A program made the position numbers and the translations under genes. This document shows positions 35,772 to 45,770 of a stretch of 64,000 nt of DNA, piece by piece (the stretch's first letter is position 1; every line of letters begins with the position of its first letter). Where the stretch lies: contig JADCEF010000020.1 of NCBI GenBank assembly GCA_020250445.1, positions 112,694 to 176,693 of the forward strand. Reading direction: 5' to 3'. Source of the DNA: Rhodobacter sp. GTDB taxonomy: Bacteria > Pseudomonadota > Alphaproteobacteria > Rhodobacterales > Rhodobacteraceae. The notes under the pieces were generated by a model that was not told the origin of the DNA, ran no database searches, and was given only the letters and a program-made list of their open reading frames with translations.

Positions 35772-36920
35772 ATGAAGATTGCCCTTCCCGATACCCAAGG
35801 CCGCCTGTCGGACTGTACGCTGGTTGGAACGCCGCTGCCCGAAGGCAGACTTGCCCCCGATGCCGTCCGTACCGTCTATTCCGCAGCCCATGTCGTGGCT
35901 GATCCCTTCACCGCCAATGACCCGTCGGGCCGCGCCACGGTGGATTGGGAAAGGACGATGGAATTCCGACGTTATCTTGCGGGGTTGGGTCTGGGGATCG
36001 CCGAGGCAATGGACACGGCCCAGCGCGGCATGGGCCTCGACTGGCCTGGTGCGCTGGAGCTGATCCGGCGCACAAGGGCCGAGGTGCCGGACGCGCTTGT
36101 TGCCAACGGGTGCGGGACCGATCACCTGAAACCGGAGGATGCCCGCAGCCCTGACGATGTGATCCGCGCCTATCTGGACCAGGTGGAGGCGATCCAGAAG
36201 CTGGACGCCCGCATCATCCTGATGGCAAGCCGCGCATTGGCCCGCGTGGCCAAGGGGCCTGCGGACTATCTTAAGGTCTATGACCGCGTGCTGGAGGCCT
36301 GCGACAAGCCGGTGATCCTGCACTGGCTGGGCGAGATGTTCGATCCCGGACTGGCAGGCTACTGGGGCGGCAGCCATTTCGAGGACGCGCTGGAAACCGC
36401 GCTGGACGTGATCCACCGCAATCGGTCCAAGGTGGACGGGATCAAGATCAGCCTTCTGGACAAGGACAAGGAAATCGCCATGCGCCGCCGCCTGCCCGCA
36501 GGCGTCAAGATGTATACCGGCGACGATTTCAACTATCCCGAACTGATCGAAGGCGATGCGCAGGGATATAGCCACGCTTTGCTGGGCATCTTCGATCCGC
36601 TCGCACCCGCCGCCGCCCATGCCGTGGGGCTGCTGGGACAGGGTAATGCCGCAGGCTTCCGCGCGACCCTGGACCCTACCGTTCCGTTGGCCCGCCTGAT
36701 CTTCCGCGCGCCCACCCGGCATTACAAGACGGGTGTCGTCTTCCTTGCATGGCTGAACGGCTTCCAGGACCATTTCATCATGCTGAACGGCGCGCAGGCG
36801 ATGCGCCCGCTTCCCTATTTCACAGAGGTGTTCCGGCTGGCGGATGGCTGCGGCCTGCTGCGCCAGCCGGACCTTGCGGTGGACCGGATGAAGAAACTCC
36901 TCGCACTTTACGGGGTGTGA
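35772..36920 (+). CDS. DUF993 family protein (dihydrodipicolinate synthase-like TIM barrel)
   Basis: A 382-residue protein recognised as the DUF993/dihydrodipicolinate-synthase-like family found in sugar-utilisation operons of Alphaproteobacteria and Actinobacteria. Conserved stretches: RYLAGLGLGIAEAMDTAQRG, KPVILHWLGEMFDPGLAGYW and the presumed Schiff-base region VDGIKISLLDKDKE (Lys about residue 225). A reversible aldol reaction is a reasonable guess, but no reaction is known to me for this family. It is 12 bp downstream of the SDR. Confidence 0.78.
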   Translation: MKIALPDTQGRLSDCTLVGTPLPEGRLAPDAVRTVYSAAHVVADPFTANDPSGRATVDWERTMEFRRYLAGLGLGIAEAMDTAQRGMGLDWPGALELIRRTRAEVPDALVANGCGTDHLKPEDARSPDDVIRAYLDQVEAIQKLDARIILMASRALARVAKGPADYLKVYDRVLEACDKPVILHWLGEMFDPGLAGYWGGSHFEDALETALDVIHRNRSKVDGIKISLLDKDKEIAMRRRLPAGVKMYTGDDFNYPELIEGDAQGYSHALLGIFDPLAPAAAHAVGLLGQGNAAGFRATLDPTVPLARLIFRAPTRHYKTGVVFLAWLNGFQDHFIMLNGAQAMRPLPYFTEVFRLADGCGLLRQPDLAVDRMKKLLALYGV

Positions 36921-36921
36921 T

Positions 36922-37770
36922 GTGAGGGACTTTGCGGATGACCACTCGGCCCTTGCGCTGAACACTGCAAGCTTGGGCCACAACATGGACGGCGCAGGGG
37001 CCGGGTGGTCGTCTGAACGTGTGATCGACGCCTGCGCTGCCCGGGGCTATGGCGGCATTGTCTTCTGGCGGCGCGAGATCGGATCGCGGGCGGTCGAGAT
37101 TGGCAACCGCGTCCGCGCGGCGGGAATGCAGGTCGCGGGACTGTGCCGGACGCCCTATCTCGTCGGGCGCGACGCCCCGCGCGATGAGGCCGACCTTTGC
37201 GCCTCGATCGACATGGCCGCCGATTTGGGCGCGCAGGTGCTGACGATCGTGACGGGCGGGACAGAGCCGGGCACCAAGGGCGTGATCGAAACGCAAAAGC
37301 GTCTTGCCGAACGCTTGGCCGTGGCCGCGCCCCTCGCGGCGGCGGCGGGCGTCTCGCTGGCGCTCGAACCGCTGAACCCCATGTTCGGCGGCAACCGGAC
37401 CTGCATCTTCACAGTGGCCGATGCGTTGGCGGCGGCCGATGCCGCACACGCCCCAAATGTCGGCATCGCGGTGGATGTCTATCACGTCTGGTGGGACCGG
37501 ACACTGGCGCAAAGCCTTGCCGCAGAGCGGGGCAGGGTGCTGGGATACCACCTGTGCGACTGGCTGGAAAACACCCGACACATGCTGCTGGACCGCGGCA
37601 TGATGGGCGATGGCGTGGCTGACTTGCGGGCGATCCGCCGGGCAGTCGAGGACGGGGCCGGTTACGCGGGCCTCTGCGAGGTCGAGGTCTTCTCGGCCGA
37701 AGACTGGTGGAAGCGCGATCCGGCCGAGGTGCTGGACGTGATTGTGGATCGTTTCCGCCGCTATTGCTGA
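36922..37770 (+). CDS. sugar phosphate isomerase/epimerase-like TIM-barrel protein
   Basis: A 282-residue xylose-isomerase-like barrel. Metal-binding residues are suggested by SLALEPLNPMFGGNRTC (Glu), VGIAVDVYHVWWD (Asp, His) and YAGLCEVEVFSAEDWW (Glu). GTG 36922 directly follows the DUF993 stop (TGATGTG), so it is very likely co-translated. DUF993 and this barrel commonly occur side by side. The substrate is unknown. Confidence 0.82.
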   Translation: MRDFADDHSALALNTASLGHNMDGAGAGWSSERVIDACAARGYGGIVFWRREIGSRAVEIGNRVRAAGMQVAGLCRTPYLVGRDAPRDEADLCASIDMAADLGAQVLTIVTGGTEPGTKGVIETQKRLAERLAVAAPLAAAAGVSLALEPLNPMFGGNRTCIFTVADALAAADAAHAPNVGIAVDVYHVWWDRTLAQSLAAERGRVLGYHLCDWLENTRHMLLDRGMMGDGVADLRAIRRAVEDGAGYAGLCEVEVFSAEDWWKRDPAEVLDVIVDRFRRYC

Positions 37771-37788
37771 TCCAACCCGGAGATAGCC

Positions 37789-38550
37789 GTGAAAGTTCTT
37801 GTCACCGTCAAACCGGTGATGGGCTTCAGCGCGCAGGTCCGCGTGCAAGCGGACGGATCGGGCGTCGATCTGGCGAACGTGAAGATGTCAATGAACCCCC
37901 TTGATGGGATCGCCGTGGAAGAGGCGATCCGCCTGAAAGGGAAAGGCGTTGCGACCGGGGTCATCATCGTCTCCACGGCGTCAGGCAGACGCAGGAAACG
38001 CTGCACACGGCGCTGGCGATGGGTGCTGACCGCGCGATCCTGACCGGGGCGGGGCGGCGAAGGTGCATACTAACATCAAAGCGCTTGCCGCCGCCAAGCT
38101 TCTGGTGGGCGTGGCCAAGGAAACCGACCCCGGCCTCGTTCTCTGCGGCACGCAGGCACCGACAACGACCTGAACGCCACGGGCCAGATACATTCGGTGC
38201 TGCTCGGCTGGTCGCAGGCCACCTACGCCGCGGAACTTTCGGTCAAAGGCGATACTGCGGAAGTCACCCGCGATGTCGACGGCGGCCTACAGACCGTCGC
38301 GGTCAAGATACCCGCCATCGTCTTGGTCGACCTGTGCCTGAACGAACCGCGCTGTGCGTCGCTCCCAAACATGATGACGGCCAAGGCAAAGCCATTCGTC
38401 GCCAAGACCCCCGCCGATTACGGCGTGGACGTGGCACCACGCCTCCCGGTCGTGCAGACCGCGGAACTGGCGGGCCCCAAGGCTGGCGTGAAGGTGGGTT
38501 CGGTCGGCGAACCCTATGCGAAACTCAAAGTCGAAGCGGGGGTAATCTGA
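37789..38550 (+). pseudogene. etfB: electron transfer flavoprotein beta subunit, frameshifted
   Basis: GTG 37789 starts [20 protein letters not shown] (first codon read as Met) and continues to [21 protein letters not shown] frameshift near 37980 moves the following [20 protein letters not shown] to another frame, and a second shift near 38060 brings [20 protein letters not shown]. After a further shift near 38160, [20 protein letters not shown] runs to EAGVI and the stop. All ETF-beta segments are present in order, so the damage is recent or slow. Electrons from the adjacent acyl-CoA dehydrogenase must use another ETF. Confidence 0.85.
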
Positions 38551-39499
38551 TGGCTGTACTTCTTCTCGCAGACCGTTCTTCTTCTTCTTTTTCTCGCAGG
38601 TGTGAATGACGGGGCGCTCGCCACCGTCGCCGTCATCAAGACGCTGGCTGCGGCAAAGGGTCTGGGCGAAGTCCGCATCCTCTTTGTCGGCACCGCCGCC
38701 GCCACTGCGGAAACGGCCAGGCTCTACGGTGCGTGCAGGGTGCTGCACGCCAATCACGACGCCTGCCATCTCGGCATGGCCGAAACCATCGCCGCGCAGA
38801 TCCTGTCGCTGGCGGGTGGCTACAGCCACATCGCCGCTGCCGTGACCGCCTTCTGCAAGAACGTCCTGCAGCGTGCCGCCGCCCTTCCGGACGTCATGGT
38901 GATCCCGGACGTGACCGTCGTCGACGCCGCCGACAGGTTCGAGTGGCCCATCTCCGCAGGCAGTGCGATCCAGAAAGGAGAAATCATCGGACGGAAAGAA
39001 GGTTCTGACCGTCCTGACCGCCTTCTTCAACGCCGTCGCGAATTCAGGGTCCGCCGCCGTGGAAAAGATCTTGGCCTCGGCTGACTCGTCCCTCTCCGAA
39101 TGGGTCGAAGACAAGGTCGCCAACTCTGACCGCCCGGACCTCACCTCCGCCGACGTCGTCGTCCCGGATGGCCGTGGCGCGGGCTCTCGGGCCGACTTCG
39201 CCCTGATCGAGAAACTGGCCGATAAGCACGGTGCCGCCGTCGGCACCCCGCGCGCCGCCGTCGACCCGGGGCATGCGCCCAACGTCTGGCAGGTCGGCCA
39301 GACCGGCAAGGTCACCGCCCCGCAGCTCTATGTCGCCGCAGGCATCCCGGGCGCGATCCAATACCTTGCGGGGATGAAGGACCCCAAGGTCATCGTCGCC
39401 ATCAACAACGACGAAGAAGCCCCTGTCTTCCAGGTCACCGACTGTGGCCTCGTCGGCGACCTCTTCGCGCTGGTTCCGGAACTTACTCAAAAGTCTTGA
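38550..39499 (+). pseudogene. etfA: electron transfer flavoprotein alpha subunit, frameshifted
   Basis: MAVLLLADRS is followed by a pyrimidine-rich slip (TTCTTCTTCTTC-like, 38575-38595) and a stop. The other frame resumes DGALATVAVIKTLAAAKGLG and runs to [10 protein letters not shown], where a second shift near 38975 leads into [20 protein letters not shown]. The FAD-binding C-terminal part is complete but eroded: [14 protein letters not shown] instead of VVSGGRGVGS, then [20 protein letters not shown] and a normal stop at 39499. Its start overlaps the etfB stop. Confidence 0.85.
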
Positions 39500-39502
39500 C
39501 CT

Positions 39503-40495
39503 TCAGCGGAAGTTGACCTTCGGGGCCATTAACTCCGTCAATCGTTCCGGGGCCTCACCGGCGATCCTGCGCAGCAGAAGCCCACCCATAACCTCGCCAG
39601 CGGCGCGGATATCTTCATAAACCGTATCGATCCGAGGGCGATACAGGTCAAAGGTCCCGCTGGTCTGCTTGGCGATCACATCCACGGCGGCGCCGATCAC
39701 CAGCCCGCTATCCTGAAGGCCGGCCAGCACTGCCATGGCAGAAACCTCACCGGGGCAGATAAAGCCATCGACCCCGCCTTCCTGCGCCAATCGCGCTGCA
39801 CCAACCTGAAGGCTGGATGGGCGGACCGCGAGGGTCAGACTTTCATCAATTATGCCTTTGCATCCAAAGTCGGCTGCTGCGGTGAAGAACCCCTCCCGCA
39901 TATGGCGGGCATATGTTTTGTCGGGTTGCGGCGGAATCAGCAGGATACGGCGGCGGCCCAATGCGACAAGTCGCTTCACGGAGGTCCGGGCGAAGGCCGC
40001 ATTGTCATAGTCGCACCAGGCATGGGTCAGAGCAGAGTCGGTGCGGCCATGGCTGACGAAAGGTAGTCCCGCTTCACTCAGGAACGCCACTCGCGGGTCA
40101 GCCGGGCGCGTGCCGGAAAAAACGATGCCATCGGCAAGACCATTGCGCACGATATGCCGGATCGGAACCATCGGGTCTGCATCGCCGTCATACGGGGCCA
40201 TGGTGATGTGAAAGGGTGTCCCGGCCACGGCGGTCTGGAGACCGGCAATCATTGATCCACGAAAGCCAATGATTTCCTCATGCGGAGATAGCACCAGCGC
40301 TATGACATTGGTCCGTCCGGTGCGCAGGCGCTGTGCCGCGCGGTCAGGTACATATCCAAGCTGCTCAGCAATCCGGTTCACCGCGCGTCGGGTGGACTCG
40401 GCAATCCTTTCATCGCCTGCCAGCGCGCGGGAGACGGTCGTGACTGCAAATCCACTGGCATTCGCGACGGTTCGCAGGGTTGGACGGTTTGTCAT
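39503..40495 (-). CDS. LacI-family transcriptional regulator
   Basis: A 330-residue regulator. N-terminal HTH and hinge: TLRTVANASGFAVTTVSRAL and RIAEQLGYVPDRAAQRLRTG, followed by a periplasmic-binding-protein-like effector domain (TNVIALVLSPHEEIIGFRGS, VDGFICPGEVSAMAVLAGLQ). ATG 40495 is picked from family similarity; the frame is open further upstream. It is divergent from the glucose-type ABC transporter and probably represses it from TTGCAACGTTACAA at 40610. The effector is probably the imported sugar or a derivative. Confidence 0.92.
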   Translation of the reverse strand: MTNRPTLRTVANASGFAVTTVSRALAGDERIAESTRRAVNRIAEQLGYVPDRAAQRLRTGRTNVIALVLSPHEEIIGFRGSMIAGLQTAVAGTPFHITMAPYDGDADPMVPIRHIVRNGLADGIVFSGTRPADPRVAFLSEAGLPFVSHGRTDSALTHAWCDYDNAAFARTSVKRLVALGRRRILLIPPQPDKTYARHMREGFFTAAADFGCKGIIDESLTLAVRPSSLQVGAARLAQEGGVDGFICPGEVSAMAVLAGLQDSGLVIGAAVDVIAKQTSGTFDLYRPRIDTVYEDIRAAGEVMGGLLLRRIAGEAPERLTELMAPKVNFR

Positions 40496-40582
40496 GAAAC
40501 CTTGCCCGCCTTGTAACCTCGCAGCCACCACTTCTCTGGCATGGACTTCATCGCGTACGGAAGAGGATTCTTCCTTCACAAA

Positions 40583-40598
40583 GTAACTGATTATTGAC
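40583..40598. promoter_or_regulatory. half-conserved island operator overlapping a -35
   Basis: GTAAC-TGATTA-TTGAC: the left half-site and the T-A end of the spacer match the island motif, while the right half is diverged. TTGACT (40594-40599) also reads as the -35 of the binding-protein promoter. It suggests possible cross-control by the island TetR; the evidence is weak. Confidence 0.35.
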
Positions 40599-40624
40599 TT
40601 ATGGGCAATTTGCAACGTTACAAT
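40594..40624 (+). promoter_or_regulatory. promoter with overlapping LacI operator
   Basis: TTGACT (40594-40599) and TACAAT (40619-40624), spacer 19 bp, precede the transporter operon. The palindrome TTGCAACGTTACAA (40610-40623) covers the -10 region, a classic repression geometry. It shares its AACGTT core with 25106-25119. Confidence 0.6.
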
Positions 40625-40664
40625 AAGGTGCGCCGGCAAGGTCCGGCATCAGGGAGAGAGAACG

Positions 40665-41918
40665 ATGCGAATGATTATGACGAGCTTTGTTTCCGCGCTT
40701 GCCGTTTCGGCAGCGCTGACTGGGGCGGCACGCGCGGCAGATGTGGAGGTCCTGCACTGGTGGACCTCGGGAGGCGAGGCGGCGGCCCTGAGCGTGCTGA
40801 AGGACAATCTGGCGGGTGAAGGCACCGGCTGGGTCGACATGCCCGTGGCGGGCGGTGGCGGTGAGGCGGCGATGACCGCGCTGCGGGCGCGCGTGACGGC
40901 GGGCGATGCGCCGACGGCGGTTCAGATGCTGGGCTTCGACATTCAGGACTGGGCGGCGGAAGGCGCGCTGGCCGACCTGACGGCGACGGCGACGGCCGAA
41001 GGCTGGGACAAGGTGGTTCCTGCAGCGCTGCAGCGGTTTTCGACCCATGACGGGAAGTGGGTGGCGGCACCGGTGAACGTGCACTCCACCAACTGGGTCT
41101 GGATCAACAAGGCCGCACTCGATGCCACAGGCCTTGCCGCGCCGACCACTTGGGAAGAACTGGTGGCCGTGCTGGACAAGATGAAGGAAGCGGGCATCAC
41201 CCCGCTCGCCCATGGCGGCCAGCCGTGGCAGGAAGCGACCGTATTCGACGGGATCGTCCTGTCGATGGGCGGCGCGTTCTATCAGAAGGCCTTTGTTGAC
41301 CTCGACCCGGCGGCGCTGGGCGGGGCCGAGATGGCCGAAGCCTTCAACCGCCTGATCACGCTGCGGTCCTATGTCGATGACAACTTCTCGGGCCGCGACT
41401 GGAACCTTGCTTCGGCCATGGTCATCAACGGCGAGGCCGGGATGCAGATGATGGGCGACTGGGCCAAGGGTGAATTCCTGAAGGCAGGCAAGGTGCCGGG
41501 TACGGATTTCGTCTGCATCCGCTTCCCGGGAACGCAAGGGTCGGTCACCTTCAACTCGGACCAGTTCGCCATGTTCAACCAGACCGATGCGGCCAAACAG
41601 GAAGCGCAGGTCAATATGGCCAAGGCGATCATGGACCCTGCCTTCCAGTCGGCCTTCAACGTGGTCAAGGGGTCGGTTCCGGCGCGGACAGATGTGCCGA
41701 ACGATGCCTTTGACGATTGCGGCAAGAGGGGCATGGCGGATCTTGCGGAAGCCAACACCAACGGCACGCTCTATGGGTCAATGGCGCATGGGCACGCGGC
41801 CCCGGCGGCGGTGAAGAACGCCACCTATGACGTCATCACGGCGGCGTTCAACGGCGAATATGCCGATGGCGCGGCTGCTGCTGCGGCGCTGGCCGAGGCT
41901 GTGGCTGCGGCGCAGTGA
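40665..41918 (+). CDS. sugar ABC transporter substrate-binding protein (glucose/mannose, GtsA type)
   Basis: A 417-residue family 1 binding protein. A Sec signal peptide ends in ALTGAARAA (about residue 25). The mature chain starts [20 protein letters not shown] and contains [20 protein letters not shown] and [15 protein letters not shown], features of glucose/mannose binders such as those of Thermus and Pseudomonas. It is followed by two permeases and a MalK-like ATPase in a standard four-gene operon under the divergent LacI gene. Confidence 0.9.
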   Translation: MRMIMTSFVSALAVSAALTGAARAADVEVLHWWTSGGEAAALSVLKDNLAGEGTGWVDMPVAGGGGEAAMTALRARVTAGDAPTAVQMLGFDIQDWAAEGALADLTATATAEGWDKVVPAALQRFSTHDGKWVAAPVNVHSTNWVWINKAALDATGLAAPTTWEELVAVLDKMKEAGITPLAHGGQPWQEATVFDGIVLSMGGAFYQKAFVDLDPAALGGAEMAEAFNRLITLRSYVDDNFSGRDWNLASAMVINGEAGMQMMGDWAKGEFLKAGKVPGTDFVCIRFPGTQGSVTFNSDQFAMFNQTDAAKQEAQVNMAKAIMDPAFQSAFNVVKGSVPARTDVPNDAFDDCGKRGMADLAEANTNGTLYGSMAHGHAAPAAVKNATYDVITAAFNGEYADGAAAAAALAEAVAAAQ

Positions 41919-41931
41919 CCTGACAGATTGG

Positions 41932-41953
41932 GGGGCGGCCTTGGGGTCGCCCC
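41932..41953 (+). terminator. hairpin after the binding-protein gene
   Basis: GGGGCG (41932-41937) pairs with CGCCCC (41948-41953), with no T run. It is placed exactly like the hairpin at 20514 and is probably an attenuator or mRNA-stabilising structure. Confidence 0.5.
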
Positions 41954-42028
41954 TTGCAGATTCCTTCGGATGAGTTTGCGAAATCACTTGAAAATTCTTG
42001 CCCGTCCCCGGCTTGGAGGCCCCGCGCC

Positions 42029-42925
42029 ATGACCGTGTCCACCGCGCCCGATTTCCGCACGAGGTTGCAGGACTGGCTTCCCAAGCTTGTGCTGGCCCCG
42101 TCTTTCGCCGTGACGATCCTGTTCGTCTACGGCTTTATCGGCTTCACCGTGCTTCTCTCCTTCACCGGGTCAAAGATGCTGCCCAGTTTCAAATGGGTGG
42201 GCTGGGAGAATTACGAAAAGCTCTGGGCGCTACCCGCATGGAACACGGCGGTCATGAACATCGCCATCTTCGCCTCGCTCTACATCGTCATCTGCACCGC
42301 AGTGGGCCTGATGCTGGCGATCTTCCTCGACCAGAAGATCCGGGGCGAAGGCGTTCTGCGTCCCATCTACCTCTATCCCATGGCGCTGTCTTTCATCGTG
42401 ACGGGGACGGCGTGGAAATGGTTCCTCGATCCCGGCATCGGGCTGGAGAATGTGATGCATCTCTGGGGGTGGCAGTCCTTCTCCTTCACCTGGATCAAGG
42501 ATGGCAACATGGCGATCTATACCATCGTGATCGCTGCCGTCTGGCAGACCTCCGGCTTCGTCATGGCCATGTTCCTTGCCGGGCTACGGGGGATCGACAA
42601 TGAGATCCTGAAGGCCGCTCAGATCGACGGCGCGTCGAACTGGCAGCTTTACCGACGGATCGTCATTCCGCTCCTGCGCCCCGCCTTCCTGTCGGCCTTC
42701 GTGATCCTCTCGCACCTCGCCATCAAGTCCTACGATCTTGTCGTCGCGCTGACCGGCGGCGGCCCGGGTCGGGCGACCGAAATGCCTGCGACTTTCATGT
42801 ATTCCTACACCTTCACCCGCAACCAGATGGGGATCGGGGCTTCTTCCGCCGTGATCATGCTGATGACCATCGCGGCGATCATGGTCCCCTACCTTTATGC
42901 CGAGATGAAGGAGAAGAAAGGATGA
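42029..42925 (+). CDS. sugar ABC transporter permease (GtsB/MalF type)
   Basis: A 298-residue permease with about six membrane segments. The coupling EAA loop is ILKAAQIDGASNWQLYRRIV followed by IPLLRPAFLSAF. ATG 42029 has GGAGG at 42014-42018; the frame is open upstream without such a site. It overlaps the next permease by 4 bp. Confidence 0.9.
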   Translation: MTVSTAPDFRTRLQDWLPKLVLAPSFAVTILFVYGFIGFTVLLSFTGSKMLPSFKWVGWENYEKLWALPAWNTAVMNIAIFASLYIVICTAVGLMLAIFLDQKIRGEGVLRPIYLYPMALSFIVTGTAWKWFLDPGIGLENVMHLWGWQSFSFTWIKDGNMAIYTIVIAAVWQTSGFVMAMFLAGLRGIDNEILKAAQIDGASNWQLYRRIVIPLLRPAFLSAFVILSHLAIKSYDLVVALTGGGPGRATEMPATFMYSYTFTRNQMGIGASSAVIMLMTIAAIMVPYLYAEMKEKKG

Positions 42926-43800
42926 GCGCCGTCACTCAGGATACCGCCGTCTCGATGGGGCGCGTCACGCGGGCGCTGATCTACCTGCTTTTGCTGCTCT
43001 TCGCGCTCTTCTATCTGCTGCCGCTCTACGTCATGGGCGTCAATTCCGTGAAGCCGCTGGCAGAGATCACGGGCGGCAACATGATGGCGCTGCCCGAGGT
43101 CTGGACGCTGGACCCGTGGCGGTCGGCATGGTCCACCGCGCAGATCGGCGTCGAACCCACCGGGTTGAAGCCCTATTTCCTGAATTCGATCCTGATGGTG
43201 GTGCCTGCCGTCGTGATTTCGACCATCATGGGGGCGTTGAACGGCTACATCCTGACGAAGTGGCGGTTCCGGGGAGATACCTGGGTCTTCGGGTTGATGT
43301 TGTTTTCCTGCTTCATCCCGTTCCAGATCGTGCTGATCCCGATGGCGGTTGTCCTTGGAAAGCTGGGGCTGGCGGGATCGGTGCCGGGGCTGGTGCTGGT
43401 GCATGTGGTCTACGGGATCGGGTTCACCACGCTTTACTTCCGCAACTACTATGCCACCTTCCCGACCGAGCTGGTACGGGCCGCGCAGATCGACGGGGCG
43501 GGGTTCTTTCAGATCTTCTGGCGCATCCTGCTGCCCGTGTCCGGGCCCATCGCGGTGGTGTCGATCATCTGGCAGTTCACAAACATCTGGAACGACTTCC
43601 TGTTCGGGGCATCCTTCGGCGGAACCAATCAGCCGATGACTGTGGCGCTGAACAATCTTGTCCAGTCCTCGACGGGCGTGAAGGAATACAACGTCCACTT
43701 CGCCGGCGCGATCCTCGCCGCGCTGCCCACACTCCTCGTCTACATCGTCGCAGGCCGCTACTTCGTGCGCGGGCTGATGGCGGGCTCTGTGAAAGGCTGA
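42922..43800 (+). CDS. sugar ABC transporter permease (GtsC/MalG type)
   Basis: A 292-residue permease with six membrane segments. The EAA loop reads LVRAAQIDGAGFFQIFWRIL then PVSGP. It starts by ATGA overlap with the upstream permease and ends 4 bp before the ATPase gene. Together the two permeases form the heterodimeric channel. Confidence 0.9.
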   Translation: MSAVTQDTAVSMGRVTRALIYLLLLLFALFYLLPLYVMGVNSVKPLAEITGGNMMALPEVWTLDPWRSAWSTAQIGVEPTGLKPYFLNSILMVVPAVVISTIMGALNGYILTKWRFRGDTWVFGLMLFSCFIPFQIVLIPMAVVLGKLGLAGSVPGLVLVHVVYGIGFTTLYFRNYYATFPTELVRAAQIDGAGFFQIFWRILLPVSGPIAVVSIIWQFTNIWNDFLFGASFGGTNQPMTVALNNLVQSSTGVKEYNVHFAGAILAALPTLLVYIVAGRYFVRGLMAGSVKG

Positions 43801-43804
43801 ACCG

Positions 43805-44920
<1,116 letters not shown>

Positions 44921-45277
44921 TAGGTGCGGGTGCCAGCAGCCCACGCTGTCGCGCATGACCTTGGCCGCGGACCTGTCGGCGGGTTCGCGTTCATGGAGTG
45001 ACAGTTCAAGACAGACCTCACTCTCCGCAGGGCCGAATTGTGTCATGGCACAGACAATGTCCTCCGGACGGATGCGACCTGCAAAGTTGTGGGGCTCGAC
45101 GAAGGACCGCTGAGCACCCTCGTCGGCGCTGCCCCGGATCATGTCCCCCCCTCGTGGTGCAGCTTCTTGGTAGCAATACCTCCCGCGCTGCGCTTTTTCA
45201 GGGCCGGGGGCGCGGGCGGCCTTGCGGGGGGTATCGGTGATTCCGGTCAGGTTTGGCTTTTGAACTCAACCCTGATC
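44921..45277 (-). other. 357-bp gap with an unrecognised reverse-strand remnant
   Basis: The reverse strand from 45142 to 44912 is open and reads VEPHNFAGRIRPEDIVCAMT, QFGPAESEVCLELSLHEREP and ADRSAAKVMRDSVGCWHPHL, which looks like the C-terminus of a real protein (possibly a sugar isomerase-like barrel). No N-terminal part follows upstream; instead the sequence degenerates toward the transposase remnant. The family was not identified with confidence. Confidence 0.4.
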
Positions 45278-45770
45278 CGGCGGGCCCCGATGACGGATGC
45301 GGTGACGGGCGTGAATGCCTTGCCTGGGAAGACCTCTGACGCCGACATGCTGCGCGGGATGGCCGGCCCATGCGGTCGATGCTATGCCGCCGGTCGGATG
45401 ACGGTGCCGGAGGTTGGTGCGCTGGCCGGGGCGGGCCGTGGCGGGAAGACCACCGGGCGGCCCCGCAGGGCGCAACGGCTGCCGCGAGCGCGACGGGCAC
45501 AGGCGGGCCGGGACGGTGGGGTTGCGCCCCCCGAAGCTGCGCAGGGGCAGCTGCTTTCCCGGAGCCGCACCGAACGCGCGACGCTCATCGGCACGGCAAA
45601 GCCCGATCTGCCGGCCTGTATGGGCTTTCCCGCCGCCCACTGCACCAAACCGCACCCGGCCAGCCCCGTCAAGCGCCGCAACAGAGAGATCAAACGCCGC
45701 ACCGGGGTTGTCAGGACCTTTGCCAACAAGCAAACCATCACCAACCGGCGCATGGCCGGACCGTCTGGGC
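45278..45770 (+). mobile_element. IS256-family transposase remnant
   Basis: Several frames together recall an IS256 transposase with its middle deleted: SDADMLRGM near the start, RNGCRERDGHRRAGTVGLRP and PKLRRGSCFPG (compare RNGYRER...[26 protein letters not shown]), then the C-terminal SPVKRRNREIKRRTGVVRTF and ANKQ (compare NPIERLNGEIKRRTEVVGIFPNE). The central catalytic DDE part is missing and there are frameshifts. Terminal inverted repeats were not identified. It abuts the truncated ABC ATPase and probably disrupted it. Confidence 0.7.

Noticed and set aside
34896..36986. 696-codon reverse-strand open frame across the SDR and DUF993 genes
   Set aside because: It spans several well-supported forward genes and has no domain; a compositional artefact.
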